Below, piece after piece: positions 1-13,612 of a stretch of 64,000 bases of DNA. A model generated the notes under the pieces. It was not told the origin of the DNA, searched no databases, and saw nothing but the letters and a program-made list of their open reading frames with translations. The position numbers and the translations under genes were made by a program. The DNA lies in contig CM036240.1 of the NCBI GenBank assembly GCA_020698575.1, positions 25,385,211-25,449,210 of the forward strand. The letters are read 5' to 3'. Source of the stretch: Bostrychus sinensis (taxonomy: Eukaryota > Chordata > Actinopteri > Gobiiformes > Eleotridae). How positions within the stretch are numbered: the stretch's first letter is position 1; each line of letters opens with the position of its first letter.

Positions 1-699
1 CTCACAACACCAACGCTGTTTGAGCTGGATGAGACAGCGCACTGTCCAGGCCCGACTGGAGTGCTCTGAGGCTGGGCAGACACCGCTAGGACATTCGGTA
101 CACAGACGCGCACATTCCTCCTTGATCTATTAAGGTTAACACGGTTTTAACTGCTTTTAATGATGTTAAAATGCGAGTAGCCCACCGCACCGGGGCGCGC
201 TGAACGGGTTGACGGGGGCGGACACCAGCGCACCGAGGCGTAGAACAATTAGAGCCAAATGTAAACAGTCACGGGGCATGGTTTAGACAAGAACTGGAGA
301 ATTAGACACACCCACAACGCTCAGGTGCACATTGGTAGATAAAAGTCAAGCGCCACAGGCTAAACCTTACATGCACAACTTGTACACTTACAACCAGAGC
401 CAAAACGCTAAGTAAACATGAAACCACTGCACTCACCATGTTATTAGACAACCATCCTCTCCTGTCCAGTAGGGGATAGAAATAGTTTCCACAAACCAAA
501 GCACCCCTTGCACACAGTGTGTCTTGGCTCAACGTCTTTCTCTTCAAACGTAAAGTGCTCACAAACAACAGAATTTGTCTTGTCTTTTCTGCTAACCAAG
601 CGTTTCTCCTGTTTTCTTTCTGCTGTTTCTAACAACTCTCCACATGTGGCCTAGCTTGTAGCTATCAGAGGGCAAACTTTGTAAGGTAAGGGGCGGAGC

Positions 700-993
700 G
701 TGAGTCCCTATTGCCTGTCCGTCCTGGGAGAGGATCTCTCCTTCAATTTGGGCTCCATAAGGTTTCTTCTTTTTTTCCCCACAGCTGGTTTTTTTTTAGG
801 AGTTTTTCCTTACCGAGAAGGAGGGTCTAAGGACAGGAGTGTCCTGGGTCTGTTTAGTTTATTGTAGTTATTGTTTGTGTTGATTGTGTGTTAAGTCTGA
901 TTGTGTGTTTATGTTTGATCAACTGTTTGTGAAGCCCTTTGAGGCGACTTTTGTTGTGATACTGGGCTATACAAATAAAACTGAACTGCATTG
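700..993 (+). mobile_element. Teleost interspersed repeat, LINE-like 3' end
   Basis: The segment resembles a very common fish repeat. It has a CT-rich part leading to gtttcttc, then gagtttttccttaccgagaa, then gaagccctttgaggcgac, and ends with gggctatacaaataaaactg followed by a short run. The ending is typical of RTE/Rex-type LINE 3' tails or a SINE that borrows one. The family assignment is from memory and only moderate. No coding part is attached. Confidence 0.55.
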
Positions 994-1019
994 AGTGTGC
1001 TCTGTAAACACACTTCAAA

Positions 1020-1124
1020 GTTAGTGTAATAAAAAAAATTTTTTTTCAATTACGTATTTTTTGTAATGGTATGGTGTAATAATCGAAACTGTAATTGAAA
1101 TTTGATTAATTGCACAGCCCTAGT
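1020..1124 (+). mobile_element. Remnant of a hAT-like non-autonomous element (one end)
   Basis: The stretch ends with an aatcgaaactgtaattgaa block and attaattgcacagcccta, which matches the ends of widespread fish hAT-type MITEs (terminus tagggctgtgca). Only one end is visible and I see no target-site duplication, so it is probably truncated. Confidence 0.4.
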
Positions 1125-1146
1125 GTGAATGATCTTTAATGGACCT

Positions 1147-1174
1147 TTAATAATAATAATAATAATAATAATAA
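1147..1174. repeat. (TAA)n microsatellite
   Basis: About nine uninterrupted taa units are directly visible. Confidence 0.9.
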
Positions 1175-1908
1175 CTGTGACTGCATAGACAATATACAGT
1201 AACATGAACAGATGGGTAGAAGGATTATATATAGGAGGGGTCTATATGTGAATGGTCTGTGCACAGTTGCAGTTTGGGTGTCTCGCTCTTCAGTGGGCGG
1301 AGCCAAGTGGATAAGCACCTCCAATACATTAATTACATTATAGTGCTCCTCCCAAAACCTTAGATCATCTTGCGTCACATGACTTCCAAGTGGCTGAGGA
1401 GGTATTATCCCTGTGTGACGGTAATCCGGCAGCTAAAATGGCTCCAAATCCAAACCTACACTCCAAAATGAGGCTGGGGGGCTCGGAGGGAAGTGGGACA
1501 GTTAGCTGGTGGTTGGCTGTGAGTGGAGGAGGACTGCTCATATTGTACAGGTTGCAGCAGGAAAGAAAGATGTTCATGTGGCTTCTGGGAATGTAATATT
1601 CTAATTCAATTATGGAGGGTGCTCAAAGAGTGTCAGCTCCAATCAATGGCCGACAAACACTTAGGTAAATATTCCGAGTTGACATCGATATCTGAAGGTT
1701 TCAGTGTATCTGAGCAAACAGAGGAAAAGTGCATTTAAAGTGAGTAGAAAAAGAGAGAATAATTAGTGATCAGGAAGAAAAAGCCTAAGGGAATTTGATG
1801 TAGATGCCCTTTAAGAAAAAAAATGTGACTAGACAGGAAGTACAGTAGTAACCTCTGCCAAGACTAGGGCTGTGTTCACACTGGAATCAAAAGCAGTAAT
1901 GAGCAGGG

Positions 1909-1946
1909 TTTTTTTTTTTTTTTAATGAAAAAAAAAAAAAAAAAAA
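1909..1946. repeat. Poly-T / poly-A hairpin tract
   Basis: About 14 T are followed by aatg and about 20 A, so the two runs can pair as a simple hairpin. It looks like two facing homopolymer runs, possibly retroposon tails. Confidence 0.7.
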
Positions 1947-2099
1947 TCAGTCACTGAAAAAACAGCTGCTGTTTTTGATATGTGCAAATGTGCATAAAAA
2001 ACAAGACAAAACTATATTGGCTACCACACTTTGTGGATTTATTTATATATTTTGTAAATTTAAAAAATCTACTTTTTTAGCTTTTAACTATGTTATAAT

Positions 2100-2400
2100 G
2101 TTGTTTCTGCCAGCAAAAACAAACTACAAAGCAGTAAGATAATTCATCTGTTAGCCCCATGCTGCCAATAGCTGTGCTAAATAGCCACTTTATGCTCTGT
2201 CCATTCCCCACTATTGCCAGCAGAGGGCTGACCCGAACATTTTCTGCAAAATCAAAGTTAACAGCTCCCTAAAAGAGAATGCTTTTGATACATATACATT
2301 ATTTTAAGTTATAAAACGTGCAATGCTAATGCGACAGTGTCCCAAACTATTTCAAAAGCCTGGAAAAAAAAGCATAGGACCTTTAAGTATACCATCATGG
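2100..2400 (-). repeat. Dispersed repeat, family A, copy 1
   Basis: This segment matches the reverse complement of about 62610-62760. Shared words include gtgctaaatagcc, tttatgctctgtc, attccccact and cattatttta-gttataaaac. The copies are diverged but collinear. A third, partial copy covering another part of the family lies at 11120-11335. I do not recognise a named family; the ending tagg-acctttaa resembles fish SINE-like repeats. Confidence 0.6.
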
Positions 2401-4917
2401 TATTAGTGTAAACCTTACAAACACTTCAATTGGACCCTTTTTTTTAATTAGATTCGGGGCCTTTGCATCTTTATCTCAAAATCAGATGTCAAGTGTGAAC
2501 AGGCACATCAGAGTTCTGTGAACTGCAACAAGGCAACTCCCTCCCTGCTTTTATTTTATGTAAATATGCAAACTTAAACAAATGTCCCACCGCAAAACAC
2601 TAATGCAACACATAAAACTGAAGTTTGGAGCATAACTTCATACAATCATTTCTATGGTCGGACATTTTGTTCAGTAATAATGGCAACAAAATTATTTTTG
2701 AATAACTTTTATACATTTACATTGGTCTCTAACAAACCTTATCTATCTAGAAATCAAGTCTAAGCCACTTTTCTCATCCCTGACTCTTTGTATTCAGCGC
2801 TTCATTGTATGCTTAAAGGCGAAGGTCAGTTTTTATAGTTAAACACTTAACTCTAATATCAAAGGATTAAAGAGGGAAAAAAAATGACTTGTGAAGCATT
2901 TAAACGATCCAGTCCACTCATTTGGCAAATATTCCCAGCCCCGCTTTGCCTACATGAAACACCAAAACAAATCTGCAAGCGTTTACGAGCCTTTCATCAC
3001 GACTGGCACAAAACAAGAGGCTGCTTACCCTCATTTACAAACAGCACGCCTGCGTCGGCGAGCGATCGGCAGTGAAGTCTGACCCCAAAACCTGCGCTTG
3101 TCATTGTTTAAGACAGACGCTCGCTGTGACGACCTCGGAGATGTGCCACTAAATGGTAATAAAGCCATTTGTCACAACAGGAGCCCGAACAGCACGGCAA
3201 GTTTAGGGCGCTCGGAAAGTGGTCCGCCAGTACGTTTATGCAAATAGAGAAATTCAAATTACTGTGGGATTATAACTGGAGTTTTAAAAAGCACCAACAA
3301 CCTAACTCCTGTTGGGGGGCAGTTATTTGTCTGGAGGACCACACCTGGATAATGTAATAATGTGTGTGTTGTTGGGCTATTGCTGCATGAAATCACGGCA
3401 GTTAAGATTGGACAAAGTGCGCTGAGCATGCTCCAGAGTCGCCCAATGGCACAGAGAAACTCATGTAGACAAATGAGAAAAAACTACATGAAGACCACCA
3501 GTGTTTGGCATTACTCTGTTGTTTTGGTCTCATGTCGTAAAAAGCAAGTCTACTGTGGCTTATGATGTGTTTGGTGGCGTGTAAAGAACATGTTGTTTCA
3601 TGTTTATGTGCATTCATTTCATTTCAAGTTGGAGTGTTATTGATAGTATTTATACATTTGAAATCATTTATTTGACAGGAACATGCACCATAAAAAATGA
3701 TCTCATATAAAAAAAAATTGTGTGGCATGTTTCCACAACCTCATAACAGTACTTACAAAAATACTAGATGTATCAGAAACATACAACTTTTATATAGCTG
3801 TTTGAACAATGAAAAACAACAACAAATGATAGTATATTAATACTATAGAAACAAAACAAGGACAAAAAAAAATATGGTGATAGTGTATTGAATATGTACA
3901 GAAATAGCAACGCGTACATATCATTATGTAAGCATGATGATATAGAAAGGGGAGAAATTAGAAAATCGGATAGTTATATTTCTTTATTGGCCAATGAGAA
4001 ATTAGGAGAGTACTGTAACCAAAGTATAAATTTGCATCCCGAACCTTTTAGTCACATCAACAAGACAAAAGAAGAGTAATCAAGAAATCACAGTGCATGT
4101 TATGATGAGTGAAAGGGAAATTTACACAAGGTCTAATTGCATTATTCTTATTTTGTGACTGTTCCATTGGAGATTTTAATAAGTTGTTCCTTTCCCTTCT
4201 CCATTTAAACTCACAAGAAAGGCGTGAGAAATCCAGTTAGTATGGCTTTATTGAGCTACAAACACAGTCCATCTAAGTTCTTCTTGACTGTTGTGAGAAT
4301 CAAAGCTGCGTTTTGTCTGGTGACAATTCAACTGATCAAAGTCTAACCACTGTATGGATTATAACCATCATGCGAAGAAAAAAGACAATGACTCCTCTCA
4401 CGCTTCACTGACTTGACCTAAAGGAGAACAAACACGCTCTATCCCACTGTACTATTACCGTGTGTGTGTTCAATGCAGAGCCATCTTTATGTCTTGTCAA
4501 CATCAAACTCCCCTTTGAAGCCTGTCCTTCAATATCGGTGTAATTTATTTAGCCGCAGCGTTGAGCAAGCGGAAACAGGGCTGCCTGGAGTCACTCCTCA
4601 CACCACTTAAAACAAAACCAGCTCCAAATGAACTGCTGGCTGCCGCTCGGGGATCGGCAGGAGCACAGGCTCTGGGCGTACTAACACGCAACATGACGGA
4701 CACACACAGACTGCTGGGAAATACTGCAAGAAATGTAGCCAAGGGCAGTGGCATTAAAGTAACACTATAGTCTTTGGTTGAGTTTAAGATTTAGTTTAGG
4801 TCTAGTCTTGGTAATCCCAAATTCAGTACTAGTTTAGTTCTAGTGTAGTACTTGAGCTTTTACTCCTGGTTTTATTCACTTTCTTCTACTTTTTTATTTT
4901 CTATGACCATTAAAAGT

Positions 4918-5035
4918 TGAAGGTGGCTGGAGCCTATCCCAGCAACTATGGGCCTGAGTCAGGGTACAACCAAGACAATGTAGTCACAAGGCTGACAGTT
5001 AGAGACACACACAAAAGGTTTACAACATTCCATTT
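4918..5035 (+). mobile_element. Decayed abundant teleost repeat
   Basis: The words ggctggagcctatcccagc, cagggtacaacc and ggctgacagttagagacaca follow the order of a very common fish repeat that mentions the same blocks (gctggagcctatcccagct, cggggtacaccctgga, gggctgacacatagagaca). It is a short, decayed fragment. Confidence 0.6.
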
Positions 5036-7084
5036 GGCTTGGAGTTGGACAGTGCTGTACAAAAAGATTATTACAAAACTGATAAAATATATAAGACAGC
5101 ATTTTACAAATTGAATAAATGAGGACATTTAACTATCAGGCCCGTCTGGCACCCTTTAAGTATTTTTTGCTTTCATTTTGAATGATGATTTCTAGACTGT
5201 AGAAAATTAAGTTTTTTACAGTTGTGACTCACACTCTTCCTCTCAAAGCTCTTTTTAGTCCCATTGACTTACATTAAAAATCACTTATTTTTGCTCTACT
5301 GCCAATGCAATACAGAAATGTTAAATCATGTTATTCCTCTGTAACCCTGCCATCCAGGGTTTAAAACATACACAAACAAAAAATCACCAACAGATCCACC
5401 ATTTTCTCATTGCATTGTGGGAAATAATTCCCTTTATAATTCCTATATTATATAGCAGTAACTGTAGAAGTGTGATTTTCTGCCCATTTCTTTGTAATGG
5501 CATAAAAATTAAAAATGTGACAAAATCAGTGTTAGGGCTAATCAGTGACCTATCCAGGATTGGTAATCTCTGCACAAACAAAAAACACTTTGCATCTTTA
5601 AATAGTAAATAATGTTTTATTTACAAACATGTAAAATTATGCAAACAAACTGTCATTTAGAGGGTTAAAAATATGAAAATGAATTCACCTTTGTGACCCA
5701 GTGACCTATAAAGGCTTTAAGAAGAGGAAGAGGATTTTTTTAGGAGGGTCTGAAAGTTAAAACATGATATAAAGGCATCTGGTGGGGAAAGTGAAAAATG
5801 TAATTCCATATTTCACAACCCTCCTTTTAAGAGCATGTGAACAGCTATGATAGCCCGGCAGGAACATGTTATTGTCTCTGAGCAAACCCAGTAATAATCA
5901 ACTTGTAACAATGTAAATTTAATAAATGTAGCTCATAAATGTCCTTGCACACATACATGAATATGTCTGCTCCAGATGTTATATGTAAGCAAAAAGGGTG
6001 CAACTCAGTTTTATAAAAGTACATTTATTCCAAGATAAACAATGACAAAGACTTAAATTATTTTCATGACATTATACACAATTGAAAACATGGTTTTGAT
6101 TGATGTGTTCCATTTTGTTCAAATCCCACATTTGAAACAACGCACCTGTAAATAATGGGCTTGTATGTCCCTGTGTGTATTAGAATTACAGTCTGTCTGT
6201 CTGAGAAACTGATTTTGAGCCAAGGTGAAATTAAGTACAGTACAAAGTAGTTAGGTGTACACACAACAAAGAAAAACTAATGAAAAATGCAATATTCTTG
6301 TCACATTATGAATTCAAAACCATATTTAGGAATGTACACTATAATTATAAGCCTCCAGTCAAAGACTGATCTTCAGATAGTTGTGGGTTCTAGTACATAC
6401 AGTACTACACAGTAGAGTCGGGATCTTGCTGTTAACACTCGAGCAGCTTCACTTAGCGCTTCCACACGGTGCCAGGGGAGCAGTGACATTATGTGTGAGA
6501 GACAATGGCATGGAGGTGGCATGCACATCATACTAGGACGACACGAAGAGCAACATAAGAAAGTAGAGCTTAGACGCACAGCCAGAGCCACGGAGCAGCA
6601 GTGTGACAGCCCCTCGAGCGATATGAAAATTAACAACACCTGAGCACACAAAATGCATGAGATGATCTCAGGCAAACGCTACAGCCATGGTGTGTGCTTC
6701 ACAGGCAAAGAACCTATTAACTTCTACAAGGACGCATGCATGGCTGCTCCGGCATCAAATATTTACTAACCTGCCAGGCTGAGGATGCCTAGCCTCTTTG
6801 CCTGTAGGTTTGACACTAGGACGTGCTGTACCACGGCCACACACTTCTGTTTTAATTGGATTTGTGTCAGGTTGTGCTTCAATTAATCTGACAGGAATCA
6901 TCAGTCAGTGTCATCATGTTGTTTGTATGCAGAAAGAAAGAGATAGTTGCACTGACAGGCTAATACTATGTCCATACTAATGTGCTTTCATTTAAATAAT
7001 GTTTTAGAATGACAACAACCTTAAATGGACACTGCCTAATTTGACTGAAACACAATGTGTATTATACATGAATTTTGCACCAGA

Positions 7085-7262
7085 GAATTACATGCATGTC
7101 TTTGGACGGAGGGAAAAGGTCGGACTACTCGGAGAAGACCCATGATAACAATGTAAGACTGAGAGGGCATGTAGACTGCTGAGTTGGCAGGCCTAGGGAT
7201 CAAATCCATGTTCTCCTTGCTGAAATGCAGAAGCTAACCACTCTGCCACGATGCACCCACTA
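7085..7262 (+). mobile_element. Fragment of the same abundant teleost repeat, distal part
   Basis: It begins catgcatgtctttggac and ends ctaaccactctgccacgatg, the usual end of this repeat family in fish. The interior is strongly diverged. Confidence 0.6.
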
Positions 7263-7628
7263 AATATTTATAAACAAAAACAAAAGCTGGCAGTTCTGCA
7301 TGTTGTGGTGATGTGTGGGAGCTGGGGTTAGTCGTGCGAGTGTAAATTTTCAAAAATGCTGCTTTAACCATTTTAAAATGCCATCGGCACAACCATGTTT
7401 ATGAGGCTAGGAATTAACAGTTGATTTTTATTTTCTATTGAAAGACAAATTAGTAAACAATGCAGCAGAATGTCATCATTATCATTATCCATGTTATTTA
7501 CAAGACAATACAAGTCTCAAAGTAAAATAGGGCCACAGGGTTCTTCATTGTCTCATAAATGCTGGGCATGCCTTACGGGAGTACTGCGAGCTTTATATTG
7601 AATCAACAAATCACACACTTGTATCCTA

Positions 7629-8291
7629 TTGTGCTGCATATACTGTACAATAGTACAATGTGTGCTTAAATCAAACGTGTGCATTTGCCCTAATAACACA
7701 ATAGCTGCAAACCTCAGGACCTCACTAGTGCCAGGCATATGTAGCACAGCCACATTACTGCATCAGCTACAGCACCCATGGGAAACCTCCAGCGCAGCCT
7801 GTTTAGTGAGTCACGCACAGATTGAACCCTTCACCATAACATTTTCACGCTCTCGGGGGAAATATTACCCAGCGGTCAGCAAAACAACAACTATTTACAG
7901 ATGCCTTTTTCCTCCTTCTGCTCACGTTTCTCTGCTCGCTGCTCCTTCTCTAATGAAAATACTAGCTCGGATCACGCCCTCGAAACCTTGGAGTGATAAA
8001 ATCAAGAGGGCTCCCAGAGGAGGTTCCCTTTTTCTACCATTCTACACATTCTGCCTGTTGTTTTGCCACTTTCTGAATCCATGGCTTAATTTTTTTCCCC
8101 CTCCCGAGTTGTCACTAGCCGGGTACTGCCATAGCTGGGGCCTGATATCCGTCCTGCTCCCTCGCACCTGCCTGGCCTACATTGCTCCGCTCCTATGGGA
8201 TCGGAAAATCATATCCAGTTTAGGTACAGCTGCAAAACAACAGCCTGCCGGCCATAAACAGCAGAGAATTATGCAGGCAACTTTAGCCTAA
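7629..8291 (+). other. Long open frame in intron, probably non-coding; possible regulatory island
   Basis: A 220-codon frame is open on the plus strand inside the igf2bp2 intron. Its translation has no domain I recognise. It shows the leucine, proline and cysteine mix of translated non-coding DNA, and no splice or promoter context supports it. The DNA from about 7770 to 8290 is non-repetitive, less AT-rich than its surroundings, and contains an AP-1-like gtgagtcac. That makes a conserved regulatory element more likely than a gene. This is inference. Confidence 0.3.
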
Positions 8292-10269
8292 CAAATGTAC
8301 AGTGATATACCAAACCTGACAGGCTCGGTTATTCAAAAAAGAGAATCAATTATTGAAGTCAAAGCAAACTTGAACAGGAAGGATGAAGTATTCTGTAAAA
8401 AAGAGTGAGCAGAAGGGAGCAGATAGTCAAGCTTGATGTGAGAAACAAAATTTAGAGCTTAAAAATTCTGATATCCACAGAGAGAAACCTTGGCACCAGG
8501 GCTGAGCCGATCAATTTCAACTGAAGAGCAAACAGCAAAGCCAGCAAAGTTTTAGTAGAATTTTCTGTATGAAGTAGCTATCAGTTATGGTGGGTGTTAA
8601 TTCAAAGATATTGTGAACGTTAATCGACAAGTCTATTACACAGAAAGTTTGCAGAATATACAGTATAACACAATTTAAAGCAACACTACACAACTTTTTA
8701 AAATTTGCACCCACTAAGGATTCTGGCAACTATACAACTCAAAATCTCATGAGACTGCCATAACCCAACAAGATGCCAAAAATATGTGTTGATTTGGCAA
8801 AGAAATGTTTTCACACAACGGTAACGTGACCTGACATTTAAATCTCTGTGCTACTGTTTTCATATTAAAGAAACATCTAATAAGTTTAGCTTAAAATTGC
8901 AATAGCTGCATATTACATTTGTCATTTAACTTGATTTATTTATTCATTTTCTTCTGCTTATTCTTACCGGTTGGTGTTTATCACAGGTGCACTGAGCCTG
9001 AAGAGAGCCTAGACAAACAGCAGTAAAATACAGGGCTAATACACTACTTCCAGACATCTTTGTTCAATATAGGCACATTGTGTCTTTAGGCTGCACCCTA
9101 CTTCAACAAGTACACATGGCTATCCTGATGCAGCCCTCTCCATTTATCCTGGCTTGGGTTGGACTGGGACATACAGGTAGTGTGGCCAACTAACCACTTT
9201 AGCATTACATAAAGCAATAGATTTAACTGGTGCAATAAAGTTTTCAAAGGAGTGTAATAACTTCAAGGCTATATCTATTATTTTAAGGCAACATTTTTTT
9301 TGCCAAAAAGTTACATATCATATCTTTAAAATTCTTTCACCTTCAACTACATATGCCAGTAGATTTTGAACTCAAGGCATCTTGGGAAAGCCAGTTAATC
9401 ACACAATCATTTACTATGGAAAATTTCAGATCTGACCTATTCACCTATACACTGCACGTCTATGGATAGTAGGAGGAAGCCAAACATTTAAAATAGTAAG
9501 TGCTAGAATGTAAATATGAAGTAAACATTTTATTTCAACATTATTCATGTTCCATTTCCCTTTGCACTGTCTTGAAAGTGTTGCATAACCTCGGCTGGTA
9601 TTGTACAAAGTTCTTACAGGAGTAACCTGCCTTTTAAGTTGCCCCCACTCTGAGACTCCAGCTGTGTTTCATTCATCATCATGTGTTTTATTTTAGCAAC
9701 AACTAACAAAAGATGTTAGTCTGTCTGTGGTCACCTGAGTCTGTGTAAGTCCATTACAGACATAAAATTCAATCAAAGCAAATCAGAAGAGCTAGGGTTG
9801 ATGCTGAAATATAAATAATTTTTCACTATCCCAAAGTAGTAGCGTGTAATTTGACTGTCAGAGTGTAACCCAGAGCGGAGTAAAGCCACCGAACATCCAC
9901 CTCTCTCACACATACACACTGAGGTCCAGGGGGAGAAATGCTGCCCCCTGTCAGTGGTGCGCTTCCTCCTCCTCTTCAAGCGCACAGCCACACAAACACA
10001 ACCGCAGCCCAGAGTGTTCCAGCAGCGGGACATGCACGTTTTGACTCGGAAGTGCAGTCTGTGTCTTTCTCTTCCATCAGAGAGTGGAACAGGGGAAGCA
10101 CAATGGTGTACTGTGCCACGGCCCGGGTCAGAGGTCCAGCTGTGTGTGACCAGTTACTTACTTCTACTGTGGTCGACTTGTTCCGCGTGCATCAATATGG
10201 AAAAGCAGGGAAAAGTGACGGATTTGAGTGGGTTTATGAATACGAGAGGTCATGGCAGGGCTCTGGGTA

Positions 10270-10376
10270 TGACATGGACGGACAGCCTACTCAGCACTTT
10301 TCCTGGATACAGAGGTGGAAAGTCATTGAGTGGTTTTACATGTTTTTGGAGACACATACCTGACATGTACATTTGA
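10270..10376 (+). repeat. Dispersed repeat, family B, partial copy
   Basis: The block from gatggacagcctactcagc-like sequence through cttttcctgga and gagtggttttac to gacatgtac also occurs at 11845-11945. The two copies are collinear with scattered substitutions. Confidence 0.7.
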
Positions 10377-10499
10377 GCTGTGCTTAAACTGAGAGGTAGG
10401 GTCAATAGACAATAGAGAGTCCAAACTAAAACAAGAAGTGACAGAGGCAGAAAATAAGAATGATCAGTTGTCTGTCATGTAACGGTGTCAGCTAACTAG

Positions 10500-10605
10500 C
10501 CAGCCTTAGGACCAACGTAGCTGGGATAGGCTCCATCCCCATGTGACCTTTAAAGGGAATAAGTGGTCAAAAAGAAATTAATGAAAGAATGAATGGATGA
10601 TATTT
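10500..10605 (+). mobile_element. Fish LINE-type 3' tail remnant
   Basis: The blocks tagctgggataggctccatc, aataagtggtcaaaaa and gaatgaatggatga follow the end of a common fish L2/Maui-type LINE tail. It is short and decayed. Confidence 0.55.
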
Positions 10606-11119
10606 TTCCCAAATGAGGCATGTCTTGTGATAAACAGTTAAAGATTTTAGGTTTTTTTTTGTTTTGTTTTTCAGAAAAACAAGCTAGCTGTGTCCAGTTT
10701 TATGGCCCTGGCTTTGTGTATAAAAACATTACATTAATTGTTTACATTTCTCTTAACAGAGGCCAAACTTAACTGTAAACATTTAACAGTGAGTAGGAAA
10801 TTGGTCGAGCTCTCCAGAACAGCACTTCTAGAACAGCAATGCATAGTTTACAACCTTTAAAAACATTATGTGGCTAAAAACACTGCTTTTTCAATAATTA
10901 GTTTACTTCTACCATAAAGAAACATGTGAAAAGATCAGCAGATGGCAACAGAGTGCAAAACTGTTACCTATAGTGAACAGAACCATAGAAGAAGAGCTTT
11001 GTTTTCTCCTTCAACCTATATATGCCATTTTACTACAACTTGAAAAATAGCTATGAGAAATCAGTGGAAATTGAGCTTTAGACAGTATTTTAAATAAATG
11101 AATGAGAGCAGACTGAATG

Positions 11120-11335
11120 TAGAGGGCTTGTTGATTGGTCAGTGCTTCCTGGAGTGGGCAGGGGTTCATGGGAGAGCCGGAGGTTCGTGGAACCTTGCGT
11201 TTTAAAGCCTCAGAAACTCAGCGCCAGAGACTACAGGATTACTCAAACGTGTGAATGAAACAAAGCACAACTTGTATGTTTTTGATGAGGGAACAACATT
11301 AACATGGTATACAGCTCAAAAAGTCAATTTTTTGA
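11120..11335 (+). repeat. Dispersed repeat, family A, copy 2
   Basis: The words gattactcaaacgtg, gaatgaaacaaagcac, gtatgtttttga and acaacattaacatg match 62940-63020 in the same orientation, with scattered differences. Confidence 0.6.
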
Positions 11336-11584
11336 TTTAACATAGTAGTAATTTGTCACTATTACAATGTTGAGAAGTTGGGGTTGTGACATTAGAAATA
11401 TTTGAGCCTTAAGTATGGTACTCATTATGATCTATGAACAAGAAGCTAACAAACTGGTACATTATTTTTCTCACTATATGTGCTGGTTTCTAGGGGCAAA
11501 AAAGGTGGGAGAAAAATTTAGAATATGGAGTTAAGTATAGATTAAAGAGTTTTGAAATGTGACTTGTGAGCATTCTCACAAGCG

Positions 11585-11945
11585 CACTGATACTAGCACT
11601 TGACACACTCATGACGTAGTACTGGCCACAGTGAAGCATTTCAGCCACATGCCGTCTACCATTTACTGCAGTAGCATACGACTACACCTCTAGCTTCTAC
11701 CACTACACAAATACTACTAGCAACACATCTGTTTTTAAAATCCTAATCCAACTTTTGTGGCTAGGTTCCTGGACAAGTGAACACACAAGCCTCTTTAGGG
11801 AATACTATACCAATTTGTGCCATTCTGAACAAGTCTATGTAGATGGACAGCCTACTCAGCGCTTTTCCTGGACACTCAGTTGGACAGAAGCTGAGTGGTT
11901 TTACTTGTGCATGATTATGGGGACACCTCACTGAGATACATGTTG
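11585..11945 (+). repeat. Dispersed repeat, family B, fullest copy
   Basis: The left part (ctggccacagtgaagcat) is shared with 16385-16450, and the right part (gatggacagcctactcagc and onward) with 10270-10376. This copy therefore joins two blocks that are separate elsewhere. I do not recognise the family and see no coding capacity. Confidence 0.6.
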
Positions 11946-12964
11946 CATTCATAGTCATATAAAGTCAGCACTGTGACCACTGCTGCTGTGCGTGAGCCAC
12001 ACGACACATGGCTGGACTGAAGCAACATGCTCTGTGCTAAAACTGGTCTCACGAGGGAACGGGTGAAAATTACAGTGTGAGGACTTGACGATAACTTAAG
12101 CTATAACTATGAGATTTGATCAGTATGTTAGCACAAAGCTCAAACTTTACATGCAAAAGAAAAAAAGAGTCTCCATTTTTAGAAAAGAAAAGGAACTGAA
12201 GCTAAATCTAGCTTGCAGCATTAATATATCACATTTCTATTCATCACTTCATGGATAAATAGCAACACAAATACCCACTTTCTGAAACACATGAACACAA
12301 AAAAATAAGAACGCAAAACATTGGGTAAATGGACATGAAATATGCTCAAAAGGCTAATGCTAAAGCAAAGGCTGCATTTATGTGAGCAACAGAAAATATA
12401 GAAAAAAAGCTAACACTAAACCTCACTTGTTTATTACATTAAATGCTAACAAACTACTATCAAATTTACGGTAACACTCCACAAGCGAAAAACAGGGGAA
12501 CACACCAAACTCACAAAACCATCTTCTACACTCAGCAACTGCACGGTCTGAAAGCACATAAACGCATCATAAACTACATGAGACTAGCTTTTAAACGTTT
12601 ATGTCATAAGAAAACAAAATAGCCATCAAATAGGTTAGCAAGCAGCAGAGTGACCAAAAATATGTGTTTTACTAAGACTAATCATTACTACTCCAAACAC
12701 TGGTGTCTTTACATTTGTTTACATGAGTTACTCTATGACACTGCACAACCACACACTGTTACAAGTAATTTGGTAGTGTAACTTAAAAAGGTAAGTACTA
12801 TTTCTGCCTTAAAAAAATAATTTATTCCACCTTAAAAAGTGTTCATCCAAATAATACAGTTACATTAAAAAACTTTCTTATAAAAGTTATGTGTGTTAAC
12901 TTGACCCTCCAAGGGCCATATTCACTAAGACAGCTGCTAAATTACAAATGTCAGTGTACAGTCC

Positions 12965-13612
12965 TCATCTATATAGTGTAATTTTACTCTCTTTAGTGTT
13001 AAAATTATGGTTGAAAGAATCACAAATAATGTGTGAAATCAACAACAAAAACAGGGAATGCATTTTTGTAATAGAAAAATAAAAGTGATTTCTGAAAGTG
13101 GAGATTGATTAGAGACACGAGCAGCAAATGTACAATCCAGTGTGAGAATGGTGAAATTATTGTCATCTTCATAGAAACATTTTGTTGGAAAAACAAAAAC
13201 TGAGTCATGGTTTGACCATGACCAATGTGGACTGGGCTATCTTATATATGGAGTTTTCAGTACAGGTGAAAAGTTTTTCATTCAAATTTTATTTTCAGGG
13301 ACACTATTTTTTATTTTTAAGGATATAACTTTAATTCATAATTAAATAAATGATTTTACTTAGAGCTGCAAAATATGCTAAGAGCAGCATAAAATACTGA
13401 AATCATTGGCACTTCACTGCTCACTAATGTACCATTCAATGTCAACCACTGCCCACTCAGGTTTAGGAGTGAGTGCATTAAGTTGTAGTCTATTTTTGTC
13501 CTAAATACATCAAGTCATATCTGGCATTGTTCACTTGTGTCACGGTGCTGTGTTAATTTTGCACCAAAACTTTAACACTAAAGACAGAGTAAATTTAATA
13601 CTAAATAGATAA
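12965..13612. repeat. Inverted-repeat element with about 50-bp arms
   Basis: The arm at 12965-13010 (gtcctcatctatatagtg, then aattttactctctttagtgt) is an imperfect reverse complement of 13561-13612 (ctttaacactaaagacag, then ataaggac). The spacer is about 550 bp of AT-rich non-coding DNA. The structure is that of an old MITE; its exact ends and any target duplication are not clear. Confidence 0.55.

Noticed and set aside
6373..6675. 100-codon minus-strand frame rich in Cys and Leu
   Set aside because: No domain and no gene context; probably non-coding intron.
9938..10376. Two overlapping frames of about 140 codons in the igf2bp2 intron
   Set aside because: They run through a dispersed repeat copy and have no family resemblance.
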